Positions 39,927 through 50,230 of a stretch of 64,000 bases of DNA are shown in pieces. Source of the stretch: Alcanivorax sp. DSM 26293 (GTDB lineage Bacteria > Pseudomonadota > Gammaproteobacteria > Pseudomonadales > Alcanivoracaceae); NCBI RefSeq assembly GCF_900107995.1, contig NZ_FNUM01000002.1, forward strand, positions 394,283-458,282, read 5' to 3'. How positions within the stretch are numbered: the stretch's first letter is position 1; each line of letters opens with the position of its first letter. The notes under the pieces were generated by a model. That model saw only the letters and a list, made by a program, of their open reading frames with translations, had not been told where the DNA came from and did no database searches. Position numbers and translations under genes: made by a program.

Positions 39927-40730
39927 TTATGCCTCAAGGGAATCGGGTAACCACAGAGGACCAAGCGGCTCTCTGGGCAAATCGAATTGATCCGGGTATT
40001 CGATCTCCACCAGATACAAACCATAGGGGGGCGCCGTGGCTGCCCCCTTGCGACGATCTCGGGATTCCAGGACTTCGCGGGCCCAGGTGGCCGGCCTCTT
40101 GCCGGCACCGATTGTCATTAATACACCCGCCATATTACGCACCATATGCATCAAGAAGGCGTTAGCATGGGCTTCCAGCACGATGACCTTGCCGTGTTGG
40201 TGCAGTTTCAGACTGTGTAGTGTCTTGTGGGGAGACTTGGCCTGACAGTGCACACTTCGGTAAGCGGTAAAATCATGACTGCCGACCAGACAAGACGCAG
40301 CTTCACGCATGGCGTCCAGATCCAGTGGCCGGTAATTCCAGGTCACCTGATTGCGGTACAGGGCTGGCGGTCGCGAGTGATTGTAGATCACGTATCGATA
40401 GCGTCGGCTGACCGCAGAAAACCGGGCATGAAACTCATCGCTTACCGGTTTCGCCCAGCGCACGGTCACGTCCCGGGGCAGGTTGGTGTTCCCGCCCATG
40501 ATCCAGCTCTTCATTTCCCTGGGCGCATCAGAGTCAAAATGCACCACCTGCCCGGTGCCATGGACACCCGCATCGGTGCGTCCGGCACACACCACCGATA
40601 CCGGATGATCCGCCACTTTCGATAATGCCTCCTCGAGGCATTCCTGCACGGTTCTGACGCCGGGCTGCTGGGTCTGCCAGCCGCGAAAATCAGTACCGTC
40701 GTATTCAATTCCCAGGGCGATGCGGGCCAT
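39927..40730 (-). CDS. truA: tRNA pseudouridine(38-40) synthase
   Basis: TruA makes pseudouridine at tRNA positions 38-40 in the anticodon stem-loop. The 267-residue protein has the catalytic Asp53 in CAGRTDAGVHGTGQV and the N-terminal YDGTDFRGWQ block. It lies between fimV and trpF, as in Pseudomonas, and follows a strong terminator that separates it from fimV. Confidence 0.97.
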   Translation of the reverse strand: MARIALGIEYDGTDFRGWQTQQPGVRTVQECLEEALSKVADHPVSVVCAGRTDAGVHGTGQVVHFDSDAPREMKSWIMGGNTNLPRDVTVRWAKPVSDEFHARFSAVSRRYRYVIYNHSRPPALYRNQVTWNYRPLDLDAMREAASCLVGSHDFTAYRSVHCQAKSPHKTLHSLKLHQHGKVIVLEAHANAFLMHMVRNMAGVLMTIGAGKRPATWAREVLESRDRRKGAATAPPYGLYLVEIEYPDQFDLPREPLGPLWLPDSLEA

Positions 40731-40744
40731 GGTTCCACCAAAAC

Positions 40745-40783
40745 AAAAAGGGGGCGATACCTTAAGGCATCGCCCCCTTTTTT
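40745..40783 (-). terminator. Rho-independent terminator after fimV
   Basis: The stem GGGGGCGAT/ATCGCCCCC extends through the inner palindrome CCTTAAGG and is flanked by A5 and T6. It lies 17 bp beyond the fimV stop and 15 bp before the truA start. Confidence 0.9.
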
Positions 40784-40799
40784 CCTAGCTCAGCCAGTA

Positions 40800-43700
40800 T
40801 CAGCCGACCTGGGACATCAGCTCACGGGCTTCCGCCTGTTGCTGATCATTGCCTTCCGAGATCACCTCATTAAGGATATCGCGGGCACCTTCGGTATCCC
40901 CCATATCGATGTAGGCCTTGGCCAGGTCCAGCTTGGTGGCGTTCTCGTCGGTTTCGCCGAGGAAATCGAAATCATCCTCGTCACCCAGGACGTCAGCGGA
41001 TTCTTGCGGTGCAGACGACCCCAGCTCATCGGCCTGCGGCACCGGGACGGCAGGGATTTCCGGTTCTGCCACCGGCGCATCTTCCCGGGCAGGCTCCTCT
41101 TCCAGAGACAGGCTCTCGCCCTGTTCCTCGATCTCCAGATCGTCATCGCCCAACAGGTCTTCCAGTGAATCGGCCTTGTCGGCAGCCGGCGCCTCCGGCT
41201 CTGCTGGCTCGTCCAGATCCAGATCGGCAAGATCATCCTTGGCAGCATCAGCCTCAACGCCACTTCCCGCCGATTCGGCCAGCGATTTTTCGGCCTCATC
41301 CAGTTCCAGGTCCAGATCCGTCAGAGTGTCATCCGCGTTGTCATCCGCGCCACCATCCAGATCCAGATCATCCAGGGACAGGTCCAGTTCTTCCTTGCTG
41401 TCTTCACTGTCACCGGACTCATCGAACTCAAGACTCATGTCGTCCAGGTTGAAATCGCCGAACTCGGTGTCATCGTCGCCCATGGAGGCGCTGCTTACAT
41501 CGTCCAGCTCCAGCACCGGGCTGGCGCCCAGAGACTGCTTGTCGGCATCGGAAAGCGGTGCTTCCTCTTCCTGCTCGGTTTGCGGCTTGCTGTCGTCTTC
41601 GAAATCCAGGCTGAAGTCGTCATCCAGCGAAGCGGTATTCTCCTCGGAAGAGTCCAGCATCACGGTGTGATCTTCGTCGTCGCCGTTCTCATCGAGTTCG
41701 AAATCGAAATCAGCCAGCTCATCACCCTGCGGCTCCGGGTCCTGGTCCGTGGTGCCGGATTCAGGCTCATCCGCCTGCATGGTCGGCACATCGTCGTCCA
41801 GACCGGAAGAAAGCCCCATTTCCAGATCGTCCAGAGACAAGGCGTCATCATCCGCTGCAGAAGCGTCTGACGCCACGCTACCACCAAGGCGGGCGATAGC
41901 ATCATCGACCTCGGGGGAGGTGCCGGCAAAAATGCTGGTTTGCTGCTGGAAAGCAGCATCGTCATTCATTTCCTTGAGCAGCTCCAGCAAACGGACCTTG
42001 AGGTCATCTCGCTGGGGGTGCTTGTTGATTTCATTGCGCAGGAAATCCACGGCCTGCGGGTAACGGCCATAGGCCACATAGACTTCCACGTCTTCCAGCG
42101 GATCCTGGCTGCCACCCTGCTCCGGCGCATCGTCGTCATCATCATGATCCGTGATGGCGCCAGTGGCCGCGTTGTCATCATCCAGGTTCAGGCCAAACTC
42201 ATCCTGACCCTCATCATCAAGATCTTCGAACAGGGCGCCCTCAGAATCCTGGTCAGCATCGTCTTTCTTCTTGCTGCGAAGCAGCACGAATACCAGCAGC
42301 AGCATGGCAACCAGAGCCAGGGCGATATACATCAGGTTATCAAGCAACAGAGATACAATGCCGCCCTGCTGCTGAACCGGAGGCTGTGCCGGGGCTACCG
42401 GTTCGGGTTTTGCCACTTCCGGTGCTTTTGCCGTTGTCGGCTCGCCGTCGGCAACAACCGTGGCGTCCCCTTCTGCCGACTCGCTGCCGTCAACGCTTTC
42501 ATCCTGATTCGCTGCCCCGGTATCCGCTGCCGCCGCAGAGGCGCTGTCGTCGAGGCCTGCGTCCGAAGAATCACCACCCTGCAAGGTTTCTGCGGATTCC
42601 GGTTCGGAAGTGCCCGCAACGACATCACTGTCAGCCGCGCCATCAGTGCCCGCTTCCACTTCAACCACTTCCGGTTCGGCAGGCGCTTCCATGAGCGGGT
42701 CTTCCCCGTCCACAACGACGCCTTCCTGCTCACGCAGCTTGCGGAGTTCTTCCTGCAACTGGGCAATCTGGTCGTTACGCAGTTTCAGGAGCTGCTCGCT
42801 GGTACGAGTCTGTTCTTCCAGGTCACCCAGGCGGGATTTCAGTTCTGCGTTTTCGCGATCAAGACGGTCCAGATTTTCATCGCGAATGGCCAGTTCATTC
42901 TCAAGCACCGCCGTGTTGGCATTCCCGTCACTGGCAGAGCCAGTGCTGTCACCGTCATCCACACCGGCCGCAGACTCCGGGGAAACCAGTTTCACCTGGC
43001 CGGTAGTTGGGCCCCGGTCATCTTCATCGCTATCGGCAACCTGACGGCTGCCATCCAGTTGGGCGCGCTGCTGGGGGGCCTGAATGCCACGGGCCTCGAG
43101 CATTTCGCGCCATTTGCGGTTCTGGTCCGCCACTTCAACGATGGCGTTGCGGGTTGAGATGGTGCGCACTTCCTGCTCGTTGGGAATGCGCAGCACGGTG
43201 CCTTCCCGTACCAGGTTCACATTGTTGTTAATGAACGCATCCGGATTCATGGTCTGGATGGCGACCAGCATTTGCTGCACGGAGACACTGTCAGCCGGAC
43301 GATTATCCAGAGCAATACGCCACATCGTGTCAGAGGCTTTCACCGTGTACGAATTACGAGCACCGCTGTCGGCCATCGGTGAAGCCGGTACAGACGGCTG
43401 TGCGGCCGGTTCGGCTGGCGCGGGCTGTGCCGGAGCCGGCGAAACCGGGCGCTGGGGAGAGGGCTGCACCTGCGGCTCGCTTCGAGAAACCGGCTGGGGC
43501 GCACGACTGATCGTTGGCGCGGTGGTCGCTGCACTGTCCGCGTAGCTGGGCGGGTCCAGCAACACCGTGTACTCACGCATCAGTCGGCCGGTAGGCCAGA
43601 GAAATTCCACCAGGAAATTCAGGTAGGGCTCACGAACCGGTTGGTCCGTGGTGATACGCAGTCGTGCTTTGTCAGCCCCCTGCTTCTCCACCGCAAAATC

Positions 43701-43937
43701 CATACGGTTGAGAAAATAGGCGCGATCCACCCCCGCCGCATCAAATTCGGCCTGCGACGCCAGATTCACGAGAATTTCCTCTTCGGTCAGATCCCCAACC
43801 TCATGCAAGGAAATTTCCATATCCAGGGGCTGATTAAGGTAGGAATTCAGCTCGTATTCCCCAACCCCTAAAGCTGCCGCAACGCCTGGTGACATGATGA
43901 CCAGTGCGGTTAAGCCAAACCCAAGTTTTCGAAGCAT
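40800..43937 (-). CDS. fimV: FimV/HubP-type polar peptidoglycan-binding protein
   Basis: A 1045-residue bitopic protein that in relatives organises the cell pole, type IV pilus secretins and twitching. In order: signal peptide (1-22, ending VAAALG), periplasmic FimV N-domain to about 130, a Pro-rich linker, LysM domain (about 196-251, YTVKASDTMWRIA), a coiled coil (about 345-405), an acidic low-complexity stretch, a membrane helix (about 534-554) and a very acidic cytoplasmic region with many Asp-Leu-Asp repeats. It ends in the FimV C-terminal TPR-like motif KLDLAKAYIDMGDTEGARDI. All family parts are present. The gene has its own terminator. Confidence 0.95.
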   Translation of the reverse strand: MLRKLGFGLTALVIMSPGVAAALGVGEYELNSYLNQPLDMEISLHEVGDLTEEEILVNLASQAEFDAAGVDRAYFLNRMDFAVEKQGADKARLRITTDQPVREPYLNFLVEFLWPTGRLMREYTVLLDPPSYADSAATTAPTISRAPQPVSRSEPQVQPSPQRPVSPAPAQPAPAEPAAQPSVPASPMADSGARNSYTVKASDTMWRIALDNRPADSVSVQQMLVAIQTMNPDAFINNNVNLVREGTVLRIPNEQEVRTISTRNAIVEVADQNRKWREMLEARGIQAPQQRAQLDGSRQVADSDEDDRGPTTGQVKLVSPESAAGVDDGDSTGSASDGNANTAVLENELAIRDENLDRLDRENAELKSRLGDLEEQTRTSEQLLKLRNDQIAQLQEELRKLREQEGVVVDGEDPLMEAPAEPEVVEVEAGTDGAADSDVVAGTSEPESAETLQGGDSSDAGLDDSASAAAADTGAANQDESVDGSESAEGDATVVADGEPTTAKAPEVAKPEPVAPAQPPVQQQGGIVSLLLDNLMYIALALVAMLLLVFVLLRSKKKDDADQDSEGALFEDLDDEGQDEFGLNLDDDNAATGAITDHDDDDDAPEQGGSQDPLEDVEVYVAYGRYPQAVDFLRNEINKHPQRDDLKVRLLELLKEMNDDAAFQQQTSIFAGTSPEVDDAIARLGGSVASDASAADDDALSLDDLEMGLSSGLDDDVPTMQADEPESGTTDQDPEPQGDELADFDFELDENGDDEDHTVMLDSSEENTASLDDDFSLDFEDDSKPQTEQEEEAPLSDADKQSLGASPVLELDDVSSASMGDDDTEFGDFNLDDMSLEFDESGDSEDSKEELDLSLDDLDLDGGADDNADDTLTDLDLELDEAEKSLAESAGSGVEADAAKDDLADLDLDEPAEPEAPAADKADSLEDLLGDDDLEIEEQGESLSLEEEPAREDAPVAEPEIPAVPVPQADELGSSAPQESADVLGDEDDFDFLGETDENATKLDLAKAYIDMGDTEGARDILNEVISEGNDQQQAEARELMSQVG

Positions 43938-44101
43938 GGTCGAACCCTTTATTTATTATGTTTCCCGCGCTCAGCCCGATCCCGCGGGCGCTACCGGACG
44001 AACCCGAGGCGGCAAGCAGTCCTATGACGCTGGTCACACATTTTGCCCCAGGCTGGGGTCAAAACCTAGAAACCGCGTCACATAATGTCAGTAAGTATCC
44101 A

Positions 44102-45115
44102 TTACAGATAGTCTTTTAGCAACTTCTCGACCACCTTCACCGCATTCAGCGCGGCCCCCCAACGGACATTGTCGGCGACGCTAAAATAGCTCAAACCGCC
44201 GCTGCCTTCCATGTCTTCCCGGGTTCGGGAAATCCGCAGGCACGGCTCCCCTTCCACCGAGGCAACCGGAGACATGGCCTGTGGATCCTCATTGTCCAGC
44301 ACATCCACGTCGTTCTGCGCTTCCCAGACGGTAAGCGCCTGCGCCATGGCCAGCGGCTGGATGCTACGAACCGACACACTCTGGCCATGCCCATAGAAAA
44401 CCGGCACCCGCACCGTGGTGACCTGCACCGACAGGGGTTGGTCAGCCAGAATGCGGCGGGTTTCCAGCATCAATTTGAGCTCTTCGCTGGTAAAGCCATT
44501 TTCCTGGACCTGGCCACTGACCGGCAGCACATTGAACGCGATCTGGGCCTGGGCCGCCTCGCTGGGAGAGAGGCCATTGAGCAACCGTACGCTCTGCTGT
44601 GCAAGCTGATCCACCCCGCTTTTGCCCGTGGCGGACACCACCTGAAACTGGGTCACCACCACTTCCTGGAGCGGAGCCAGGTCGGCCAGGGGCTTGAGTG
44701 TGCGGACCAGCTGGACGGTGGCCGCATCGGCACACGCAACCAGGTTGTTCTCCCGGGCCTGGGCCAGCAGCTCGTCATTGACGTCGGCAACCAGCAACGG
44801 CACGTCGGATTCGTATCGAAACGCCGGTGACAGGTCCACCGCCACGGCCCCGGCCTCTGCGGCCCGGGGAGCCAGCTGCTGACTGACGCTGGCACCCGCA
44901 GCAAAGAGCGCCACCTCCACCCGGGAAAAGTCAAAATCTTCGGCTTTTTTGACGATCACCGATTTTCCGGCAAATGACACCTTGGCGCCCGCACCATTGT
45001 CTGACGCCAGAAGAAAAAGCTCGCCGACCGGGAACTGTCGCTCCGCAAGCAATTTGAGAATCGCCTCACCGACCAGTCCGGTTGCACCGACAATGGCAAG
45101 ATTGATAGAGCGCAT
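44102..45115 (-). CDS. usg: USG-1-type aspartate-semialdehyde dehydrogenase paralogue, catalytically altered
   Basis: A 337-residue protein with the fold of aspartate-semialdehyde dehydrogenase: Rossmann start AIVGATGLVGEAIL and late block RVPVFYGHGQSVSV. At the nucleophile site, where active enzymes read N-C-T/S-T-I-Q, it reads ACADAATVQLV, so the catalytic Cys is Ala131. It is thus very probably not a dehydrogenase. It lies just after the true asd gene, as in E. coli-like and Pseudomonas genomes where the paralogue is called usg. Its role is unknown. Confidence 0.9.
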   Translation of the reverse strand: MRSINLAIVGATGLVGEAILKLLAERQFPVGELFLLASDNGAGAKVSFAGKSVIVKKAEDFDFSRVEVALFAAGASVSQQLAPRAAEAGAVAVDLSPAFRYESDVPLLVADVNDELLAQARENNLVACADAATVQLVRTLKPLADLAPLQEVVVTQFQVVSATGKSGVDQLAQQSVRLLNGLSPSEAAQAQIAFNVLPVSGQVQENGFTSEELKLMLETRRILADQPLSVQVTTVRVPVFYGHGQSVSVRSIQPLAMAQALTVWEAQNDVDVLDNEDPQAMSPVASVEGEPCLRISRTREDMEGSGGLSYFSVADNVRWGAALNAVKVVEKLLKDYL

Positions 45116-45173
45116 AGAAACCCCGCTACAACGATGCTGCGGGAACGCGGATCACGTCCCCCACAAATACAAA

Positions 45174-45212
45174 CGCGGGCACGGCCTTGATACTACCTCG
45201 GCCCTGCCCGCG
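45174..45212 (-). terminator. GC-rich hairpin between asd and usg
   Basis: On the minus strand CGCGGGCAGGGCC and GGCCGTGCCCGCG pair over 12 of 13 positions around a 13-nt loop. It is followed by a loose GTTTGTATTTG. It may attenuate transcription from asd into usg. Confidence 0.5.
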
Positions 45213-45241
45213 CTTTTCCACTTTCACCTTTTAACTGCTTT

Positions 45242-46354
45242 TTAGCGCTCCATAAGGATGCGCAGCATGCGACGCAGCGGCTCCGCGGCGCCCCACAGCA
45301 GCTGGTCGCCCACGGTGAAGGCATTCAGGTACTCGCCGCCCATGTTGAGCTTGCGCAGCCGGCCCACCGGAATGCTCAGGGTACCGGTCACCGCCGTGGG
45401 GGTCAGATCCCGAAGGGTCGCCTCTTTCTCATTGGGCACCACTTTCACCCAGTCATTGGCCTTGCCAATGATCTGGTAGATTTCCTCCAGCGGCACATCA
45501 CGAGTGAGCTTCACAGTGATGGCCTGGGCATGGCAACGCATGGCACCGATGCGCACACAGGTACCGTCCAGAGCAATGGGATCCGCACCACGACCCAGAA
45601 TCTTGTTGGTTTCCGCTTGAGCCTTCCATTCTTCCTTGCTCTGCCCATTCTCCATTTCCTTGTCGATCCAGGGCAGCAAAGAGCCCGCCAGGGAGTGACC
45701 GAAATGTTCTGCAGGCAGATCGCTGCTACGCATGGTGGCCGCCACCTGGCTGTCGATATCCAGAATCGCGCTGGCCGGATCCGCCAGCTTGTCTGCCACA
45801 TCGCCGTGGATCTTGCCCATCTGGGCAATCAGCTCGCGCATGTTCTGGGCGCCGGCACCGGATGCCGCCTGATAGGTCTGGGCGCTGGCCCATTCCACCA
45901 GGCCTTCATTGAACAGACCACCGAGGGCCATCAGCATCAGGCTCACGGTGCAGTTGCCGCCCACATAATCCTTCACACCCTTTTCCAGGGCGCTATCAAT
46001 CACTTTGCGGTTCACCGGATCCAGCACGATAACGCTGTTGTCCGCCATGCGCAGGGCCGAAGCGGCATCAATCCAGTAACCGTCCCAGCCAGCTTCACGC
46101 AGTTTGGGATAGACCTCATTGGTGTAATCGCCGCCCTGACAGGTCACGATCACATCCAGGCTTTTCAGCTCATCAATGCTCTTGGCATCACCCAGGGCAG
46201 GAATGTCCTTGCCCACATCGGGGCCCGCCTGTCCGACCTGGGAGGTCGAGAAAAAGACCGGTTCGATATCTGCAAAATCATTTTCGGCAATCATGCGTTC
46301 CATCAGAACGGAACCCACCATGCCACGCCAGCCGACAAAACCGACTTTCTTCAT
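45242..46354 (-). CDS. asd: Aspartate-semialdehyde dehydrogenase
   Basis: Asd reduces aspartyl phosphate to aspartate semialdehyde for lysine, diaminopimelate, methionine and threonine. The 370-residue protein is the enteric type: Rossmann motif [11 protein letters not shown] and catalytic Cys135 in [11 protein letters not shown], the same number as in E. coli. It lies 62 bp after leuB on the same strand and is followed by its inactive-looking paralogue. Confidence 0.97.
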   Translation of the reverse strand: MKKVGFVGWRGMVGSVLMERMIAENDFADIEPVFFSTSQVGQAGPDVGKDIPALGDAKSIDELKSLDVIVTCQGGDYTNEVYPKLREAGWDGYWIDAASALRMADNSVIVLDPVNRKVIDSALEKGVKDYVGGNCTVSLMLMALGGLFNEGLVEWASAQTYQAASGAGAQNMRELIAQMGKIHGDVADKLADPASAILDIDSQVAATMRSSDLPAEHFGHSLAGSLLPWIDKEMENGQSKEEWKAQAETNKILGRGADPIALDGTCVRIGAMRCHAQAITVKLTRDVPLEEIYQIIGKANDWVKVVPNEKEATLRDLTPTAVTGTLSIPVGRLRKLNMGGEYLNAFTVGDQLLWGAAEPLRRMLRILMER

Positions 46355-46416
46355 TGGAAAACAGTCTCCTGAAAGGATTGCCCTTTCTATCTGTGAATAA
46401 ACGGGTGAACGCGTTA

Positions 46417-47493
46417 TTAAGCCTGGGCCAGAGCTTCGGCCACGGCGCTACCCATCTCTTCAGTGCCCACTTTGCGAGTGCCCTCGGTGTAGATGTCCGC
46501 AGTACGCAACCCCTGATCCAGTACCCGCTCTACCGCCGCTTCGATGGCATCCGCCACATCGCCGCGCTCCAGGCTGTAACGCATCAGCATGGCCAGCGAC
46601 ATGATGGTCGCCAGCGGGTTGGCAATACCCTGGCCGGCAATATCCGGTGCCGAGCCATGGCAGGGTTCGTACAAGCCCTTGCGGTTCTCGTCCAGGGACG
46701 CGGAGGGCAGCATTCCGATGGAGCCGGTGAGCATGGCGGCTTCATCGGAGAGAATGTCACCAAACAGGTTGCCGGTGACAATCACATCAAACTGTTTCGG
46801 CGCACGCACCAACTGCATGGCCGCATTGTCCACATACATATGAGACAACTCGATCTCCGGATAGGCCTTGGCCTCCTCGGTGACCACTTCTTTCCAGAGC
46901 TCAGTGACTTCCAGCACATTGGCCTTGTCCACCGAACAGACTCGCTTGCCACGCTTCATGGCCAGCTCGAACGCCACCTTGGCGATGCGGCGCATTTCCG
47001 ACTCGGTGTAGACATAGGTATTGAAACCCACGCGCTCGCCGTTCTCTTCCCTGATTCCGCGGGGCTGACCGAAGTAGATGCCACCGGTCAGCTCGCGCAC
47101 AATCAGAATATCCAGACCGGAAACCACTTCAGGCTTGAGGCTGGATGCATCCGCCAGTTGCGGAAACAGGATCGCCGGGCGCAAATTGGCGAACAGGCCC
47201 AACGAGGAACGCAGGCGCAGCAGCCCCCGCTCCGGGCGCTTGTCCCGCTCAATGGTGTCCCACTTGGGGCCACCGATAGAGCCAAACAGAATCGCATCCG
47301 CAGCGCGGGCCTTGTCCAGGGTACCTTCCGGCAGCGGATCACCTTCCGCATCCACCGCCGCGCCGCCCACCAGGGCCTCATCCAGCTCAACCTCGAGGCC
47401 AAACTTCTGCTTGGCGACATTCAGCACTTTCACCGCTTCATTCACGATTTCCGGGCCGATACCGTCGCCGGGCAACACCAGTACCTTGCTCAT
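46417..47493 (-). CDS. leuB: 3-isopropylmalate dehydrogenase
   Basis: LeuB oxidises and decarboxylates 3-isopropylmalate in leucine synthesis. The 358-residue protein has the NAD-dependent family signature [17 protein letters not shown] and the start [11 protein letters not shown]. It is the third leu gene, separated from leuD by a small lipoprotein gene. Confidence 0.97.
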   Translation of the reverse strand: MSKVLVLPGDGIGPEIVNEAVKVLNVAKQKFGLEVELDEALVGGAAVDAEGDPLPEGTLDKARAADAILFGSIGGPKWDTIERDKRPERGLLRLRSSLGLFANLRPAILFPQLADASSLKPEVVSGLDILIVRELTGGIYFGQPRGIREENGERVGFNTYVYTESEMRRIAKVAFELAMKRGKRVCSVDKANVLEVTELWKEVVTEEAKAYPEIELSHMYVDNAAMQLVRAPKQFDVIVTGNLFGDILSDEAAMLTGSIGMLPSASLDENRKGLYEPCHGSAPDIAGQGIANPLATIMSLAMLMRYSLERGDVADAIEAAVERVLDQGLRTADIYTEGTRKVGTEEMGSAVAEALAQA

Positions 47494-47519
47494 TCCTGCT
47501 TCCTGTTTACTCTCTGGGG

Positions 47520-47960
47520 TTAAAAGTTTTTGCTTACCAGCACATCATTCGGTGCGGAGGCCTTGACCAGCTCCAGGGTGTAATCGCCCTTGGTGCCGGA
47601 AGACGGCTTGATCCGCACCTGGTAGATACCCTTTTCTTCAAAGGTATGGCGGAATTTACCGAACCGCAGAATGCCGCCCTGATCGGCGAACACTTCAACG
47701 GAACGCTCACCGGCATCAATGAACACCGATTCCACCCCGCCCTGCTCGGAAATCCGGTCACCATCGACCTTGAAGATTTCTGCCTTGGCGGCGCTGCTGG
47801 TAGGCATCTGCCAACCACCGGCATTCTCATCCTGAGACGCGACGGAGAGCTGGTTATCCACGCTCAGTTTGGCCGCATCTCCTGCGTCCGGTTCGTTGTA
47901 CATACCGGTCGCACAACCGGCCAGAGTCAGTACTGACAGCAGAGATAAAATTCGCAACAT
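47520..47960 (-). CDS. Putative lipoprotein of unknown function inside the leu cluster
   Basis: A 146-residue exported protein with a short signal sequence and lipobox LAGC (Cys16, [19 protein letters not shown]), so it is probably membrane-anchored. Residue 17 is Ala, which does not suggest inner-membrane retention. The mature part appears beta-rich, with [23 protein letters not shown] and DYTLELVKA, resembling pre-peptidase C-terminal or Ig-like folds; this is only an impression. It sits between leuD (43 bp) and leuB (26 bp) on the same strand, so it is probably co-transcribed. I know of no role in leucine synthesis. Confidence 0.82.
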   Translation of the reverse strand: MLRILSLLSVLTLAGCATGMYNEPDAGDAAKLSVDNQLSVASQDENAGGWQMPTSSAAKAEIFKVDGDRISEQGGVESVFIDAGERSVEVFADQGGILRFGKFRHTFEEKGIYQVRIKPSSGTKGDYTLELVKASAPNDVLVSKNF

Positions 47961-48003
47961 GGTGTCGCCTCCTGGTTTTTTCTTTTAATGGTCCCGGACT
48001 CTG

Positions 48004-48642
48004 TTACTGGAAAATCCAGGGTTCACGCTCGGCGCGGCGTGCTTCATAGGCACGAATGGTGTCCGCCTCATTCAGTGTGAGGCCGATTTCATCCAGACCA
48101 TTGAGCAGACAATGCTTGCGGAACTCATCAATCTCGAACGGCAGTGGCTCTCCGTTTTCCGGGATTACCTGCTGCTGCTCCAGATCAATGGTGATCCGGA
48201 AGCCTTCCTTCCCTTCCACCGCTCTGAACAGGGCTTCCACGTTATCCTCAGACAACACAATGGGCAACAATCCGTTTTTGAAGCAGTTGTTGTAGAAGAT
48301 ATCTGCAAAGCTCGGCGCGATGATGGCCTTGAAACCGAAATCCATCAGCGCCCAGGGGGCATGCTCACGGCTGGAGCCGCACCCGAAGTTGCGACGGGTA
48401 AGCAGAATGCTGGCGCCCTGATAGCGTGCCTGGTTGAGCACGAAGTCTTCGTTTTTCGGCCGCTGGCTACTGTCCTGGCCAGGAAAGCCTTCATCCAGAT
48501 AGCGCCACTCATCAAACAGATTCGGCCCGAAACCCGTGCGTTTGATGGACTTGAGAAACTGCTTGGGAATGATCTGGTCGGTGTCCACATTGGCACGATC
48601 CAACGGTGCGACCAGCCCTTCCTGACGAATAAATTTTTCCAT
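48004..48642 (-). CDS. leuD: 3-isopropylmalate dehydratase small subunit
   Basis: LeuD pairs with LeuC to isomerise 2- to 3-isopropylmalate. The 212-residue swivel-domain protein has the family blocks [10 protein letters not shown] and [16 protein letters not shown]. It begins 10 bp after leuC. Confidence 0.97.
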   Translation of the reverse strand: MEKFIRQEGLVAPLDRANVDTDQIIPKQFLKSIKRTGFGPNLFDEWRYLDEGFPGQDSSQRPKNEDFVLNQARYQGASILLTRRNFGCGSSREHAPWALMDFGFKAIIAPSFADIFYNNCFKNGLLPIVLSEDNVEALFRAVEGKEGFRITIDLEQQQVIPENGEPLPFEIDEFRKHCLLNGLDEIGLTLNEADTIRAYEARRAEREPWIFQ

Positions 48643-48652
48643 GATGTTCTCC

Positions 48653-50071
48653 TCAGGCCCGGTCGAGTTCGCGAATATCGACGAAGTGACCGGCCACTGC
48701 CGCGGCGGCTGCCATGGCAGGGCTCACCAGATGCGTGCGGCCGCCGTTGCCCTGGCGTCCCTCAAAATTACGGTTGGACGTGGATGCACAATGCTCCCCG
48801 GCTTCCAGACGGTCCGGGTTCATGGCCAGACACATGGAACAGCCTGGCTCACGCCACTCGAAGCCGGCTTCGATAAAGATCTTGTCCAGACCTTCCTGCT
48901 CCGCCTGCCGTTTGACCAGGCCGGAACCGGGCACCACCAGCACCTGCTTAACCGACGCTGACTTCTTGCGGCCCCGGGCCACTTCGGCAGCGGCACGCAA
49001 ATCCTCGATACGGGAGTTGGTGCAGGAACCGATAAACACCCGGTCCACTTTGATATCCGTCACCGGCATACCCGGCTTGAGCCCCATATAGGCATAGGCA
49101 CGTGTCATGCCCGAGCGCTTCACCTCATCGCTCTCGGCGGCGGGATCCGGCAGATTGGCATCCACTGGCACGACCATCTCCGGGCTGGTCCCCCACGAAA
49201 CCTGGGGTTTGATGTCCGCCGCATCGATGGTGATGTCCTGGTCGAATTGCGCATCGGCATCGGAAACCAGGGTGCGCCAGTATTCCACGGCCTTGTCCCA
49301 GTCTGCGCCGCTGGGGGCAAAGGGACGGCCCTTCACATAATCAATGGTGACATCATCCACCGCCACCATGCCGGCACGGGCACCGGCTTCAATGGACATG
49401 TTGCAGATCGTCATCCGGCCTTCCATGGAAAGACTGCGAATGGCACTGCCGGCAAATTCCAGCGCATACCCGGTACCCCCGGCGGTGCCGATAATCCCGA
49501 TGATATGCAACACCACATCTTTGGCGGTGACACCGGGACCCAGCTCCCCTTCCACGCTGACACGCATATTGTTCATTTTTTTCGCCACCAGGGTCTGGGT
49601 AGCCAACACGTGCTCGACCTCGCTGGTGCCAATACCATGGGCCAGACAGGCAAGCGCGCCATTGGTAGAGGTGTGCGAATCACCGCAGACCACCGTCATC
49701 CCGGGGACAACTGCGCCCTGTTCCGGGGCCATCACATGGACGATGCCCTGGCGAACATCGCCAATACCGAATTCGGTAATGCCGAACTCCTTGGTGTTGT
49801 CCTGCAGGGTCTGCACCTGGATGCGGGAGGTTTCATCCACAATTTCCGCTGCGGATTTGAATGGGGTGGTCGGCACGTTGTGATCGATGGTGGCCACGCT
49901 GGCACCCGTACGCCAGGGTTTGCGACCCGCCAGACGCAAGCCCTCGAAGGCCTGTGGCGACGTCACCTCATGAATGATCTGACGATCGATATAGATCAGT
50001 GCGGAGCCATCCTCACGCTCGGTGACGAGGTGAGCGTCCCACAATTTGTCATAGAGGGTTTTGCCGGCCAT
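48653..50071 (-). CDS. leuC: 3-isopropylmalate dehydratase large subunit
   Basis: LeuC is the [4Fe-4S]-binding catalytic subunit of isopropylmalate isomerase. The 472-residue protein has cluster cysteines in [12 protein letters not shown] and [11 protein letters not shown], and the substrate block [12 protein letters not shown]. It heads the leuC-leuD-lipoprotein-leuB string. Its promoter region is shared with the divergent LysR regulator gene. Confidence 0.98.
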   Translation of the reverse strand: MAGKTLYDKLWDAHLVTEREDGSALIYIDRQIIHEVTSPQAFEGLRLAGRKPWRTGASVATIDHNVPTTPFKSAAEIVDETSRIQVQTLQDNTKEFGITEFGIGDVRQGIVHVMAPEQGAVVPGMTVVCGDSHTSTNGALACLAHGIGTSEVEHVLATQTLVAKKMNNMRVSVEGELGPGVTAKDVVLHIIGIIGTAGGTGYALEFAGSAIRSLSMEGRMTICNMSIEAGARAGMVAVDDVTIDYVKGRPFAPSGADWDKAVEYWRTLVSDADAQFDQDITIDAADIKPQVSWGTSPEMVVPVDANLPDPAAESDEVKRSGMTRAYAYMGLKPGMPVTDIKVDRVFIGSCTNSRIEDLRAAAEVARGRKKSASVKQVLVVPGSGLVKRQAEQEGLDKIFIEAGFEWREPGCSMCLAMNPDRLEAGEHCASTSNRNFEGRQGNGGRTHLVSPAMAAAAAVAGHFVDIRELDRA

Positions 50072-50183
50072 GTGTCTCTCCCTGTGTCGCGGTGCAGCAA
50101 CTTCACCATTGCGACTGGTTTGTCAATAACTATTAATGTAGGGTTCACCCATCAATAAATCCAATTCATATTTTTCATTTTTA

Positions 50184-50202
50184 AGATAACCAATTATTAT
50201 CT
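50184..50202. promoter_or_regulatory. Candidate LysR-type operator
   Basis: AGATAA-CCAATTA-TTATCT is a perfect 6-bp dyad with a 7-nt centre, and it contains a T-N11-A core. It lies in the 159-bp divergent gap, 29 bp before the LysR start. The gap is markedly AT-rich compared with the genes. Confidence 0.5.
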
Positions 50203-50230
50203 CGCAACCGAATAACTGGACGCACCGGGA

